Assembly: GCA_036571765.1 (NCBI GenBank)
Contig: BROE01000017.1
Coordinates: forward strand, 2,733,647-2,797,646
Reading direction: 5' to 3'
From: Plecoglossus altivelis
Lineage: Eukaryota > Chordata > Actinopteri > Osmeriformes > Plecoglossidae
Length of the DNA stretch: 64,000 nucleotides
Shown piece by piece: positions 1 through 11,900 of this stretch (the first letter of the stretch is position 1; each line of letters begins with the position of its first letter). A program made the translations under genes and the position numbers. The notes under the pieces are model-generated. The model was not told the DNA's origin and did no database searches. It saw only the letters and a list, made by a program, of their open reading frames with translations.

Positions 1-164
1 CGTCTAAATACCAGCTTGTTTAGTGTGCATTACTGGATGCATGAATTTGTATATTCCAAAGCATTGATTCATAATTCATGTATTACTGGAAGACAGGAAC
101 ACAATGCTGGTGAGCTGAAGCCAGAATTCTCTTGGACCCTATGTAGAGAAGCCATCTGTTACAG

Positions 165-256
165 GACTGACCAGAGAGGAGATGGACGTTCTGCAGGCCT
201 GCAGCAAGGAGGAGACCAATCAGGACAAGAGAAGCGATGATTCCAAGGACGGTTGA
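165..256 (+). CDS. Possible 3'-terminal coding exon of an unidentified gene
   Basis: Weak candidate. An acceptor-like sequence (TTACAG) ends at 164. The frame that follows is open to a TGA at 254-256 and encodes about 29 residues rich in acidic and basic residues (starts LTREEMDVLQA, ends SDDSKDG). The frame is closed by a TGA near 117, so an upstream exon outside the window would be required. An AATAAA lies at 655-660 on the same strand and could be its poly(A) signal. I do not recognise the protein. It could equally be chance open sequence in the 3' flank of tagln3. Confidence 0.2.
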
Positions 257-978
257 AGGGGTTTTCAAAGAAGCTTCCTTGCAGCATCGCAGGACCTCGT
301 TGCAGAGGAGGAAAGCTATAATGGTACTTGTTAAAAAATTCCATTGCAAATTTGCCTTTACGCATTTTACATGGTTTAATGGCTTACTTATTACCCAAGG
401 TACATATAACACAGTGTAACTCAAACGTGTCCATTAGGTCATAGCGAAAAGACAAAAATATTTCGGAAGTTGCTGACTATCATTTTCTGTTTCTGAATAT
501 TCAACATAAAAATACATGCAACATAAGTTGTTGTGTGACATCCTCGTATTCACATTTCACGGTGAGGTAATTCATCAAAAGTAATAGTGCCATTAGGAAT
601 TCAAATATAATACTAAGGTTATTGGATAATAAATTACAACAATGCTTCAATTAAAATAAATGTGTTCTAGAAAAACAATGGCATAGTTCTTGCTATTATT
701 TCCCGCCTTTGTTAACTGAGGCACAGTGACACCATTGTGTAAAATGGGCTCTTAGGCCCATGTAAAGGATAATCGCAAACACATCCACAGGATTCCTCCT
801 CCTCCCATCACACTCCCAGTGCTTTTAACCATCTGCCCATTCCAATAATAACACTTGCATTCCTCGTGACATCCAGGTACCGTACATAGCTAGTGCAACG
901 TCATGCCTCTAAAGAGACCCCCGACCCCTGACCCCCCCCTCCCCCTCCTCACCCGGTGGTGTTTTATGTATGTTTGTT
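257..978. other. Non-coding stretch, 3' side of tagln3
   Basis: No convincing coding sequence. It should contain the tagln3 3'UTR on the minus strand; an ATTAAA on that strand near 374-379 is a possible poly(A) signal. A plus-strand AATAAA is at 655-660. The two would overlap if the candidate exon at 165-256 is real. Confidence 0.4.
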
Positions 979-2174
979 TCACATGATCTGCCGTGGCATC
1001 CCGTAGCCCTTCATGCCAGACTGAGACGCTCCCTGGTTGCTCCCCATCTGCATCCCGATCAGGTTCTGCCCGCGTCGCAGCTGCTCCTCGGTGAACTCCC
1101 TCCGGTGGCCTTGAGCTTTCCTGGTTAGGAACGCCGACGGAAAAGACACGACCGAACGGTCGACTGTTACGTTTTTGGGGGGATGACGGCACGACGTGGG
1201 CTATTTTGTATTCACACCGCAGAGCGAGTGAGCGCGTGACTCTATGATGTTGGTGCGCTGAAATGTACGAGGTTGCGTCTACATAGATTCTAACTGTTCG
1301 TTCTCACCTGTGGAACCAGTCAGGCTCCCCACGATAATGGCCGTCATCCTTTGTGAGGGCGATGCTGCCAAGAGCAGACAGGGTCCTCTGAACCGCGGCC
1401 AAGTCTTTCCCTGTATGTGTCACACTCGTATTTAATTGAATCCGTCCAGGATCAAACCCCCCCCCCCAAGGCACAAACAAGAGACAACCGAACGGTCTCT
1501 CCTAATAGGTGGATACTTATTGAGACAGTGACTTCATGATAGGACAGTTCGTGATGGCAAGATTACAACGCGATGCCTACCTTCCCAAAGGTCCACCGTC
1601 TGGAAGAGGTCTGTTTTGATGACTCCGTAGACCTCGGCTGCCTGCAGGAACTGAGAGATCTTTTCCATTTGCTTAAAGACCATCTTTGTCTCGGGGATCT
1701 TCTTGATAGGCTTGTCGCTAGGAGGGTATAGGCTGTTGATGAGCCTGCAAAGGATCTGCCCAATGACATTAACGGACCAATGACATTAACGGAGGGCCAT
1801 GATGGATACAGCTTTTCAGGGAGTGCATAGGCATGTTTGTCACTCAGAGTTGCGATGAAAATAAAATACAGTCGATCCTGTCATAATACCCCACTGTGTC
1901 ACCAGAGCTCAACTATTCAGAGTTAAATCAGACCACACGTCCTACATACATCAATTGTTACAACATGCATATCTACAGATTCATGGATACTCACTGTCCC
2001 AGTCTTGAGCCAGTCCTGGAAGTTCTCTCGGCCCGGCTGTGGCCGATCGACGTCTCCTCCACACTGGACGATGATCCATTCCACCAGCCTGGCCTCCAAG
2101 TCCGTGGAATACTTCTGGTCTATCTTCTCCTGCACCTCTCGGCTCAGCCCATAACTGGGTCCTCTGTTAGCCAT
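979..2174 (-). CDS. tagln3: Transgelin-3 (calponin-family actin-binding protein)
   Basis: Four coding exons on the minus strand: 1995-2174, 1581-1755, 1308-1410 and 979-1120. They join in phase to 600 nt, giving 199 aa, the usual length of TAGLN3. A single calponin-homology domain occupies about residues 24-137 (VEWIIVQCGG near 31-40, then the LINSLYP and DLFQTVDLWEGKD motifs). A C-terminal calponin-like repeat follows (GLQMGSN-type motif, GASQSGMKGYG). The protein ends in PRQIM, as in TAGLN3; TAGLN2 typically ends in PRQIL. The start MANRGPSYGLS is the family start, preceded by untranslated sequence. In the family this protein bundles or stabilises actin, and TAGLN3 (NP25) is mainly neuronal. 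A non-coding first exon is expected further upstream but I could not place it. It lies downstream of the C3orf85-like gene and abhd10 on the same strand; ABHD10-TAGLN3 adjacency also exists in human. Confidence 0.95.
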
Positions 2175-3209
2175 CGCTGCTAGGATAAGATGCTCTGTAT
2201 ATTGCGCTCTCAACACAGACTGAAAGAAAAATCCTCCCCTGCTCCAATCAGGTGCAATACGCAACACAAACACACAGACAAGCAAGGTAGTTTTAACTCA
2301 TTTCTGTGCTGCGTCTGAGGGGAGCCAAGATTGGCTGTAGCTATAGGCTATGCCTTGTTTTGTGGCTTCGCCTTTATACATAATTAATAGTTTTGCATGT
2401 TACAATCACAAAGCTTTCACGAAGTATGAACGGACATCTCAAAGACGAATTGTAGTGCATGCACTGTGATGAATATGAACAATCTTTATAATTACACTAA
2501 ATTTAAATAAGTCAGTCAGTTATAAAGTTGCATTTTTCATGAAGCAGCCTAATAGTGTGTGGAATTTGCGCCCGTGTTCTGCTCCCTATTGGAAGGCTTC
2601 CATAACAATATTTTCAAACGCCATTGCTGTTAGCGCAGGGACATAGCCTATTCTACATTCATATTTTCATAGTTCTATAACAATCATGTAAAAAATAGTC
2701 TACAGTTTACCATTAAGGCTTCTGTCCTTAGAATCTATCAAGTGTATGAAACGAGAACCCCCCATGACGTGCGCAAAATGGGACATCTAGGCCCATTCGG
2801 AATGATATCGTCCGTCCCTGGCCTGTTTCTGATCTGGATCAATATTTCCTACTTACGGAATATATTAATCCACGTCGTTTTGTGTCAGGTTGCTGGTTTT
2901 CTGCGGTCATGGGCGGATTTAACTTGGCATCTTTAATGGGTGCGGTGCAGTGCTCAGCATCCGTCCTTCTCTGACTAGCCAATTGCTTTTGGTGCACGAA
3001 AGTCAATTGATGGCTCAGCGCCTTCACGCTTCGGAAAATTAACAAAACGTATTATGCCCTGTCAAATGATGTGAGACCAATGACGGTAAAGTCCGCTGCA
3101 AGTTTATATCGATATTATATTAATGTTTTGATGTTGTGATGTTTTTGTTCAAATAGTCTATAATAAAACGACCGATTTTGTTCGTGTTTTCATACATAAA
3201 TATGTTCTC
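2175..3209. other. Intergenic / tagln3 5' region
   Basis: AT-rich sequence without a recognisable gene. It probably contains the tagln3 untranslated first exon and promoter, but no TATA box or clear donor could be assigned with confidence. Confidence 0.4.
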
Positions 3210-3215
3210 TTTATT
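3210..3215 (-). terminator. Candidate poly(A) signal of the small secreted-protein gene
   Basis: AATAAA on the minus strand, about 280 nt downstream of the stop codon at 3494-3496. It is the nearest canonical signal in the right orientation. Confidence 0.4.
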
Positions 3216-3493
3216 AACCTGCTGCCATTCGACCATTCATGCATGTAGGAATAGTAAGTAATGCGTCTACTATTCTGCACAAGCGCCCTGCGTACTACAT
3301 CATTACGTTGTTAAAGCGCTCTATTGTCGACATATACAGATCACATGAATAGTCTGACGCACACATCTTTAAGGGCGCAGCGCTTGTGCGCCCACGCTGA
3401 GTGCGTAGGTTATATAAAATGAATTGCTGATACAGTAACGAAGAGGATAACGACTAGGACTCATGGCACCAGAGCTTCTCTGTACTCCCCCTG

Positions 3494-4222
3494 TCAGCGC
3501 CTGCCCGTCTGCGCATCCAGGTGAGCTCGGGCATTCCTTAGCATCTCCATATACAGCTTGTTGTTCTCACTGGGAAACAAATAAACGCGAGAGAAACACG
3601 TGCATTGGTACAAGTTGCCGTTTTTGCAGAGCGTGCGGATGCTCTCCTATCTGAATGCACACTCACGCTGCCACGGTGCGGTCAAACATCAGGTTGCCCA
3701 TATCCATGTAGTACTGGGCATCTGTTCGGAGAGCTGTCCAGTACTCATTAGCCTTGAGGAGAGAGTATGTATCGTTAATAAACACCAATACGCCTTAAGA
3801 TCAGGATATTTTAAACTCTAATACAAGAGATCCAAATCCTGGTTGTGTACCTGTTCTTGGACGGTGTAGCCCCATTGGTTCTGTGAGTGGTTGGGATCCC
3901 AGTAGCCGGACTGTCTCTTCAGTCTGACGAATCGCTTTGCTTCCTCTTCCTTCATGAACGGGGCAGCAAAAATCCCTGTCCAAAATGTGTCACTTTTAAC
4001 TTCTAACTATCCCCTGCCTCTTCAGACTAAAGATCCTTCTTGTTACATCATTTCAATGATGTGCTATGGGACTCCAATTATAAATTCTAGTCTCAAGACA
4101 TCAAGTCAAGGAGATTCTTGTTTAAAAACGTCCATGGAGTGTTACCTTTCACAAAACATGACTTAGCTTTGACAAAAAGAATACTTACCACTCAGGAGCG
4201 CAAAAAATATGAACAACTTCAT
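3494..4222 (-). CDS. Small secreted protein with furin site, resembles C3orf85
   Basis: Four coding exons on the minus strand: 4189-4222, 3851-3975, 3667-3752 and 3494-3569. All introns are GT-AG and phases agree across every junction, giving 321 nt and 106 aa. Residues 1-15 form a clear signal peptide (MKLFIFFALLSGIFA, then AP). Residues 29-32 are RLKR, a perfect R-x-K-R proprotein-convertase site. The predicted mature part (33-106) starts with Gln, so a pyroglutamate is possible, then runs QSGYWDPNHS...QW. It continues with a Trp/Tyr-rich segment (EYWTALRTDAQYYMDM) and has no cysteine. From memory, the YWDP-HS motif, a W-AL-T-AQYY-DM motif and the length match the uncharacterised human C3orf85; I could not run an alignment. 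The KRQ-then-W layout also recalls augurin (ECRG4), but this is only a resemblance. Function unknown. Confidence 0.8.
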
Positions 4223-6128
4223 GGTTTCACCTGAAAAACAGAATCATTTAAAGTTGTACAAGGACGTTTTTTATGCATCATGACGTGAAAGTAGTGAGGA
4301 CAGCATTAATATCACACATGTATAATTGATGTCAGTTCATAAATCTAAATGACACATATAGCATCTACTTTCAGTTCCGACCTGCACTTCACATCTTTCC
4401 GTTAGACAAAATTAGCCCGGGTCAACAATGCAAAATAATTGACAAGTCACAGCAAACTGTAGAGGTTATTTACCTGACGCAGGGAAGTTGTGAACTGTTG
4501 CTTAAGGGCATCTGCAGGAGTCTTGCAGGCTCCCAAAATGTCACAGATGGACGCGAAGGGAACAGAACTTTCTTTCAGGGGCTGCGGTGTGCGAGCCAAA
4601 GGCAACTGATGTAAACCTGCTATAGCTATACGTTTCAGTGCCAAGGATTCACATAGATGGCCCTTTCACACCAACACACCACGTCTGTTCTCCATATTTG
4701 AGGAACATGTCTAGAACTCAGAGGGTAACATAGTGGAGATACTGTTGGAGGAAACGTCCAGTAGGAACTGTGAAAACTTTTTTTTGTTTTTTTCTCTCCA
4801 GATGTTTCTGTCAACACTGATCTTTAATTCATGAAAGCAAAACATAATATAAATGAAAAGTGAGACTGTCTCACGTACATAGAATCGCATCTACAAAAAG
4901 TATAGTGTGCAAACCATGACTTTGTGACAAAGTAACAATAGTTATGATGATGAGCGAGACAGTTGACAGTCAGTAGACACGGTGCACATGCTTTTGAGCC
5001 ATTTAGGTGGGATGGATATTATGGTCTTAGTGCTACAGTAAAAAATACATTTCAAAAGTCCGTTTTCTCCTATAAACAGTGCTAAAGAAAACATCCCTGT
5101 TGACTTTCACCTTCAAATATCATGAAAAATGTTGACCACCAAACCCATTTCTGACTGAAAATATACCTGACAGCAAACCAAGTTTCAAATCTTAGGAATA
5201 CATGTTCTGATCCTAACTTCAGATCCGGTTTTTAGGCTTACAGCACAGACAGTCTTAACCAGGATATAGGAATGTTGACTACACTGAGCTAGTGACCCAA
5301 CCAGACTAGCATACATGGGCGCAATACTGTCAACCTTAACATGTGCAATCATTCCAGAACAAACCACAATAAAATAAAATAAATGAAGATAGAAGTTCAG
5401 AGAAGGGGCAATAAGTATAATCTGTATGATGTACTCTTATTTCAAACACTGTACTGAAATAATTGAAAACAATAAATCATTTTATACACAAATAATATAA
5501 TATTATAGGCTCATATTCTAACTCAAGTCCTTCATACATGATGTATCACGCAAAGCCCCACCGGGTGCAAAATCAAATGGCATTGAAAGATCAATCCACG
5601 GCTGTTCAGCAAAGGAACATCTGCAGCTAGAACAGGAAGAGAAGTGGGAAATGAGCGGAAAACAGCAAGATATTCCAACAGATGATAGGGACACCTATTT
5701 TTTCTTTCTTTTTTTAAACAATCCCGGCTCCCTCTCCTGCTTATGATGCGGCATGACCAGGAAACGCAGTGTTGCATTTGCTGCCCTCTACTGGTTGTTT
5801 GATGCACATGCATACATTTAAAAAAGGCACGTTTGCTGCACCACCACTGTTGATTTAGAGATATTTTTCTCGATAGGGGAATTACACCTAGTTGGCACGA
5901 GGGATGTCAAAAGAAATCAAAATAAAAGACTGCAGGGAGTTCCCTTTTTCGCGCTGCGTTTTCGTAACACCTCAGGGGGATACGAGGAACGTGGGCCTGA
6001 GAGTGTGGGGGGGGGAACATGTGCGGTTAGAGTGCTGCTGTACACCAGCAGGTGTCGCCACACTGCGTAGTCCTGTGGCGAACACCACCACCCCCCCGCC
6101 CTGCCCCGCCCTGCCCTGCCCCGCCCTC
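4223..6128. other. Intergenic, abhd10 to secreted-protein gene
   Basis: About 1.9 kb without a supported gene. It holds the promoter and 5'UTR of the small secreted-protein gene (right of 4222, minus strand) and the 3'UTR of abhd10 (left of 6129). A C-rich simple repeat of CCGCC/CTGCC units lies at about 6095-6127, immediately against the abhd10 stop codon. Confidence 0.5.
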
Positions 6129-8951
6129 TCAAACCAGCGTCGTCAGCTTGTCTATGAGGTCATCGATGGTGTACACGATGAGCTTGATGTCGTCCTTCTC
6201 CGTCATGCGGTGCTGGCCGTGCTTGCGGAGGATGACGTCCACGTCGTTGCTCAGGACGCGCTCGGCCACCTGCATGGAGATGTGCCAGGGGACGTCCTGG
6301 TCCTTCATCCCATGGATGAGCCGGACGGGGCAGGTGCACGGAATGGGGCTCTGCAGCACGCAGTGTTGCTCCGCTTCCTTCAGGAAGTCCACGGTGAACG
6401 TGATGGAGCCCTCCTCGTTGTGTTTGGTGGGGACCACCCATTGGCCCTTCTCCTCGATCTCCTTCCTTGCCTACGGAACAACAGGAAGCAGAGAGCGATA
6501 GGACATCTGACAAACGCAGACGTAAACAAAGCACATGTGAAAAATGACCTCCGCTCAGAACTGCATCTAGGGTACGACGATACTGTATCATACATTAGTT
6601 TATGGCTCTTTATCACAGACAGTGGGGACCCATCGTGCGGACTCACCTCTATAGAAAGGGTGTTGAAAACAGTAACAAAGTGATCTGCAGCGGTCGAGAT
6701 GCCAACCAGGGCTGCGATACGCTCTGGGCGTGCTATGGCTGCCAACAGCATCAGCCAGCCTCCCATACTGGATCCAACCAGGATCTGGAACAGGAACCAA
6801 TAGGAATAGGACATTTGTAATAGGAATGAAACTGGTCAAACATGTCAGAGTAAAGAGATTCCTAAAAATAAGATTGCAGTTTTTTTAGAATCAGAATCCG
6901 TTTATTGCCATTGTCAGTGAAGTTCACAAACATAGGAACTTGCTTCGGCGTAGGTGCAACATAAAGCAATGGATAAAGTATAAAATATATTTAATATATA
7001 AAAGGCATGCATAAAATTAAGAATAAAATAGACTAAGACTAAATAGACCAACACTATATACAGAATGTAAAGTGGGCAGATAGTGCGATGTGCAAATGAG
7101 TAGTGCAAATAGGTTGTTCTTAAATAATATAATTGTTAAAGTGGCAGGTGTTACAGTGTTCATGAGTCCAACGGCAGAGGGAAAGAAACTGCTTTCTGCT
7201 TTCATCTGCTATGAAAGATACCTACTTGTGGGCCTTCGACAAGCTCGTCGAGAACATGCAGAACATCTTTTTTCCAAGTGCCCACGCTGCAATCAGCCAA
7301 AGCTCCTTCGGACGACCCACAGCCTGTGTAGTCAAACCTGGCAGGAACATACAAGGTGGCAAACCAACGAACTGAAACACTTATGAAGGTAAGATCCCCC
7401 TCTAACAGCTTCAGGCTGGTTGCAAAACCATGTTGGTTGCTGTTCAGGTTTGCCCTCAGTCACTGAGGGAGAGCCGCTCACATCGCTTTTACAATCCAAA
7501 CCAAAAGGAAGTAAAGAACTATCTTCCTTCTCAGAAGAGACATGATCTTTGGGCTTACCCAGTCTTGGAAAAGAAGACTCACCAATGGTGTTGAGGTGCC
7601 AAAAATACATGCTTAGTCTCAGGCATTTGGCAATGCAATAATATTATGTCTATTCAGGGGGTAAGGCTTATTTATACAAAGGGTACAGATAGCCTCAAAC
7701 GTTTTCGTATTTCATTCAGCATCAGTCTAGAACAGGGGTCTCCAATCCTGGTCCTCGGGGGCCGCTGTCCTGAAGGTTTTAGATGTTTCCCTCCTCCAGC
7801 ACACCTGATTCTAATGAATGAGCCATTACCAAGCTCTGTGGAAGCTTCATAATGACCCTTTATTAGACTCAGGTGTGCTGGAGCAGGGAAACACTGAAAA
7901 CCTTCAGGACAGCGGCCCTCGAGGACCAGGATTGGAGACCCCTGGTCTAGAACATGGATGGGCAATCCTGGTCCTCGAAGGCCTCTGGCCTGTAAGTTTT
8001 AGATGTTTAACTCCTCCAGCACACCTGATTCAAATAAACGGGTCATTATCAAGCTCTGCGGAAGCCTGATCATTAGAATCAGGTGTGCCAGAGCAGGGAA
8101 ACATCTAAGACTTTCCGGACAGCGGTCCTCGAGGACCAGGATTGCCCACCCACTGCTCTAGAATAAGTGTTCATGCATCTAGTCTAGTCAGTGGCATGCT
8201 TCTCTTACCTCAGGTAGGAGTGACCAAGGGATCTGCAGAACTCTTCTAAGGCTTCAGCCTTCTGCCCCCCCATGTTGGAGGCAAACCCAGGCAGGAAGAC
8301 GACGCCAGGGCTCTTCCCCTTCACTTTCCTGTAGGCCAACTTCGGCAGATCAGGACGCGTTGCATACTGCACTGTGGCCTTATGTCTCACACCTAGGACA
8401 AAATGCGGTACGCGCAGACATGAGTGCTGTGTTGCTGCACGTTCGTTTGCTGTCAAGATGCTCGGGCTAGACGTGTAACCAGACAGCAATGCTCTGTCCA
8501 TCAACTTAAGTAGTTGGCTCGGGCGTGTCAGCTTAAAACCAGCTAACGCTTGTAAATAAACACAGTGGTGCTAGGTCTGAGCTTATTAAGACAGATGGTT
8601 CACATGGCATCTTGTAAGATAGATACATTCCACGCATCATGACACGCATGTAGCTAGCTGATTTAGCTAGCTTGACTTGCTAGCCTACGTGTTTGCTACT
8701 GTCAATATTCTACCTAAATTTCAGCCTTCAAAGCTAGCAGACGTTATTGCTAGCCTAGTCACCTTCTAGAATAAAAAGCTACCTGTGCCACACCCCCATA
8801 AACCGCTAGCGTGGAAATGTACAAATTCGTGCTTTCACTTTCATCATCCATGTACCAGGTAGGTATAACACTCACCGGACAACGTGATCGCTTTTCTCTT
8901 GGCATTTAACTGAAGTACCCTGCTAAACGTCTTCACAACAGTGGACGCCAT
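6129..8951 (-). CDS. abhd10: Abhydrolase domain protein 10, mitochondrial depalmitoylase
   Basis: Five minus-strand exons: 8876-8951, 8209-8392, 7226-7337, 6647-6784 and 6129-6470. They join in phase to 283 aa (human about 306; the difference is in the presequence). Residues 1-39 are basic and lack acidic residues (MASTVVKTFSRVLQLNAKRK...), as expected of a mitochondrial targeting peptide. The alpha/beta-hydrolase fold follows: LPGF oxyanion region near 54-57, FDYTGCGSS in exon 3, nucleophile elbow G-S-S-M-G at 128-132 with Ser130, acid Asp near 227 (HGMKDQDVPW) and catalytic His257 (KHGQHRM). The family removes S-acyl groups from mitochondrial proteins such as PRDX5 and hydrolyses acyl-glucuronides. 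Several repeats sit inside introns 2 and 3, very close to splice sites. Start chosen because it is the first ATG after a short G/C-rich leader and gives the presequence. Confidence 0.96.
6885..7205. repeat. Interspersed repeat in abhd10 intron 3
   Basis: The sequence runs from AATCAGAATCCGTTTATTGCC through an A/T-rich body and GTGCAAATGAGTAGTGCAAAT to a GGCAGAGGGAAAGAAACTG end. This layout recurs widely in teleost genomes as a dispersed repeat, recognised from memory; I do not assign a superfamily. The right edge is approximate and comes within about 20 bp of the exon 3 donor at 7225. Confidence 0.55.
7733..7944. mobile_element. hAT-type MITE, copy A (212 bp)
   Basis: Non-autonomous element with terminal inverted repeats beginning CAGGGGTCTCCAATCCTGG and ending with the complement. 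It is flanked by a perfect 8-bp target-site duplication GTCTAGAA at 7725-7732 and 7945-7952. The 8-bp duplication and CAGGG-type ends are typical of the hAT superfamily. No transposase coding capacity. It lies in abhd10 intron 2. Confidence 0.85.
7953..8155. mobile_element. hAT-type MITE, copy B (203 bp)
   Basis: Starts directly after the right duplication of copy A. Its terminal inverted repeats are CAT/GTGGGTGGGCAATCCTGG-like on both sides, with internal sequence related to copy A (GTTTTAGATGTTT..., CACACCTGATT). It ends CCCACTG and is followed by CTCTAGAA (8156-8163), a 7/8 match to GTCTAGAA. Copies A and B therefore share the middle octamer. Confidence 0.8.
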
Positions 8952-11900
8952 TCTGCCCCGCTCACTGCGGAGACTTGAGAGAGAGAGAGGACAATAATGC
9001 GACCTTAAAACAGCCCGTCTCGTGTTTGATGATGACAGCACTGTGCCAGTCGCAAACACAACACTTCTGCCCCCCACGTGCTGGAGGAAACCTAGCTGGT
9101 TTAATCCAGTTACATTTCATAATGACAATAGGTCAATGTAGACTAGCTGCACAGTTAGGGTACCTCTTTCATATTGTTTAGTTAATTCAGAACGGTTTAC
9201 AAGTGATAGGTCTGAGTATGAAATTACCAATAAAATATTTTGGGTGGATAACAAAGTGTCGTAAAACATGAATCTGGGCTGTATTTTCATCCTCTATTTG
9301 TTGTATACTTAATGGGTTAATTGTTTGAATTACATTTGTAAAATTATTACATTCTATAAACATAGCTCAGGTTATAATCATGAAACAGGCTACAGATAAA
9401 GAATAGCCTAACTTAGTGATTATAATTAAAACAGACAGGATACAATGTGCTTCTGTTCTCAAGCCTATTCACAAGGCTGGATTTAATTAACAAATGATCG
9501 AGTGTCTTTGTCTATGGCAATCGCAATTAAACGGGGCCATTTACTGATTGGGTTAGGGTAAAGTTTATTGATTGATCTACGAACTATTCAACACTCTGGG
9601 TAAATACAGTGACGACTGAAACGCTCCCACCTTCTGACCGCCTTTGTGGCTATAACCTTTTCTTACCCGGTAACCTTAGGGGCGTATGATGTTAAACGAA
9701 TACTTGCCACTAGAGGGCGCTCCTACTCTATATACTGCACGGAGAGATGTTTTCCAGGAAACTAAGGCCTACAATAACTTTAGGCAGACACTTTAAGGAC
9801 CAGGCACCGACAAATGCGTGTTTCAACGTATGATTTAGATATAAACTTCTAATAAAAGTTGTATGTACACATGTTGTGATTGAAGATTCAGACAAGGCCT
9901 GTAGGGCATCTCACGCAACTGTGATTCATTGTACTCCGCATTCTAATTCTCACATCACGTCCTTTGCCTGTGTGATTTAACGTCCCTTTAAAGACAGGCT
10001 CACCTCGTCTCTTACGTCGACCCTCAACTCTAAGTGAATGCGTACGACCCCCTTGTTTATAAATGGTGAAAAGAGCCGGGCAATTTACACATTTCTGCAG
10101 CTTGTGTCAAGCCTCATGACTAATTCCCATATTTAAATGTGAACGGGTGAAACACCGCCATTTGATGGCAGCCAAGCGCGCTTTATCAGATTTCAATGGC
10201 ATCTATTCTTGTTTAACTGTGCAAATTTTCAACTAAATAGAAAAAATTCTTGATTAAATCATTTCGGCGTAGCCTATGCTACTCTCAAAGTATAGCCCCC
10301 GTGCGAGCGGAAATGTTAGTGTAACATTTTCTTCCTGCAACCCCGTTGTATTGTTCTCATGTCTCTTTATATCGCTTACAAAGGTTAACACTTGAACGCC
10401 CAGTTCCAAGTCAGCGCAGTTCATTATTTCCCGACCCTTGACATTGCAGGTGCAGAATTAAATAGATTCTCACTTCACCAAACCACAGTAGGCATGTTGT
10501 GCATGTGTCAGATTTAATTAGAGGACATACATTGATTGGACTACATTAGTAGCCTAGTCCATGTTAATTCAGTTGATCATTATTAGGTGATAAAACTCAA
10601 GAGCAATGTTGCGTAATTTTTATGCGCCTTGCCAAACACGCGCTTAGGCCACCTTTAAACATAACATTTCGAGATCACGCACGCGCACATAGCCTACAAA
10701 GTATACACGCATTGTTTTTGAGATCGCCTTAATACACAACATATAGGATGTGACAGATATATGTATTCGTGGTGTAGACTACGTTCACAGAGAAGATGCA
10801 GGATAACGGCGGGTGGCTTGAGAGAAAGAGAAGAGTTTAAAACCTACAAGGTCACGATCAACGACCCTGTCAAGACTGATTTCCTGATAGTGCGTTGCTA
10901 CAGTCAAATCCATGTAACCTCAGACTATAACTTACAGAAACCATCTTATCACACAACTAAGAAAGCGACACTAACCCCCCGAGAAACCTTGTGAATAAAA
11001 TGACAAAACTTGATGAACTGGAAAAATATATAATTCACTTTTGTAACAGTTATTCCATCATAATCAATATCCCAGGAATTCTGGTATTCACCGATTCCAA
11101 TCATATTTTCATTGCACATTACCAGCACGAACTTTAGGCTATAAAAAGATAGTCTTCTTTCCAAAGCACACTAAATATTTGCCTTCACATCAGACCAGGA
11201 TGAAAAATATATCGGTAAGTTGTCTTGCGTGGAAAAACTAATTTGTTGTTTTCCAGCAAGGTTAATAGTGTTCGCCAGGATAACAACATTTATACAACAG
11301 GTAGCAGGTGGGAACGTCAAAGAACCGACTACTTGTTCTCTACAGGCTTGAAAACATCAAAACACTCTAGTTCTGGACCACGACGATTTTGTTTTTGTGA
11401 GCTGAGTAAAGATGGTAAATGCGCAACGTATCGTATTGTTGTATATTTCCGAAAGTTGAATAATGTATAAGTAATATGTTTGCAAAAATGTTAGCGTAGA
11501 TTTTGTATAATAACTGTTTCAAATTTTAAGTTTAAAACTTGTTTGAATGTGCAGTGCCGCAGCGAGCCACGCGAGTCCAAGGAGTTCTCATTGAGAAGCC
11601 ACGTGTCCGTTTCCAAAGCCTCTCCAACTTAACCACCTCCATTGTACGACTAACCCACATCGGCAGCGTCCCTCCACATAAAGGGATTTGCAATTTCAAG
11701 ATATTTCAGCCTAAATGTTTTTGACAGTTCCCTCGCTTTCGCTTCGGCTTGGTTATTTTAACTGTGCCAAATGGGTCACCTTGGCTAGCTGTCTGCGCGC
11801 AAAGGGCTTTTGCGCGCATTCAGTCTGAATTTTTTCCAACTTTCCTTGACGGGGAAACCAGCTGCTGGTCGTGAAAAGACGGCTTATTAATTGTCCTTTG

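Noticed and set aside
5892..6683. 263-aa open frame on the plus strand
   Set aside because: Mostly antisense to abhd10 exon 5, whose minus-strand reading matches the family with catalytic motifs; the plus frame is a shadow.
7332..7610. 92-aa minus-strand open frame near abhd10 exon 3
   Set aside because: The true exon (7226-7337) is in another frame and encodes the conserved FDY-GCGSS segment; the longer frame is intronic.
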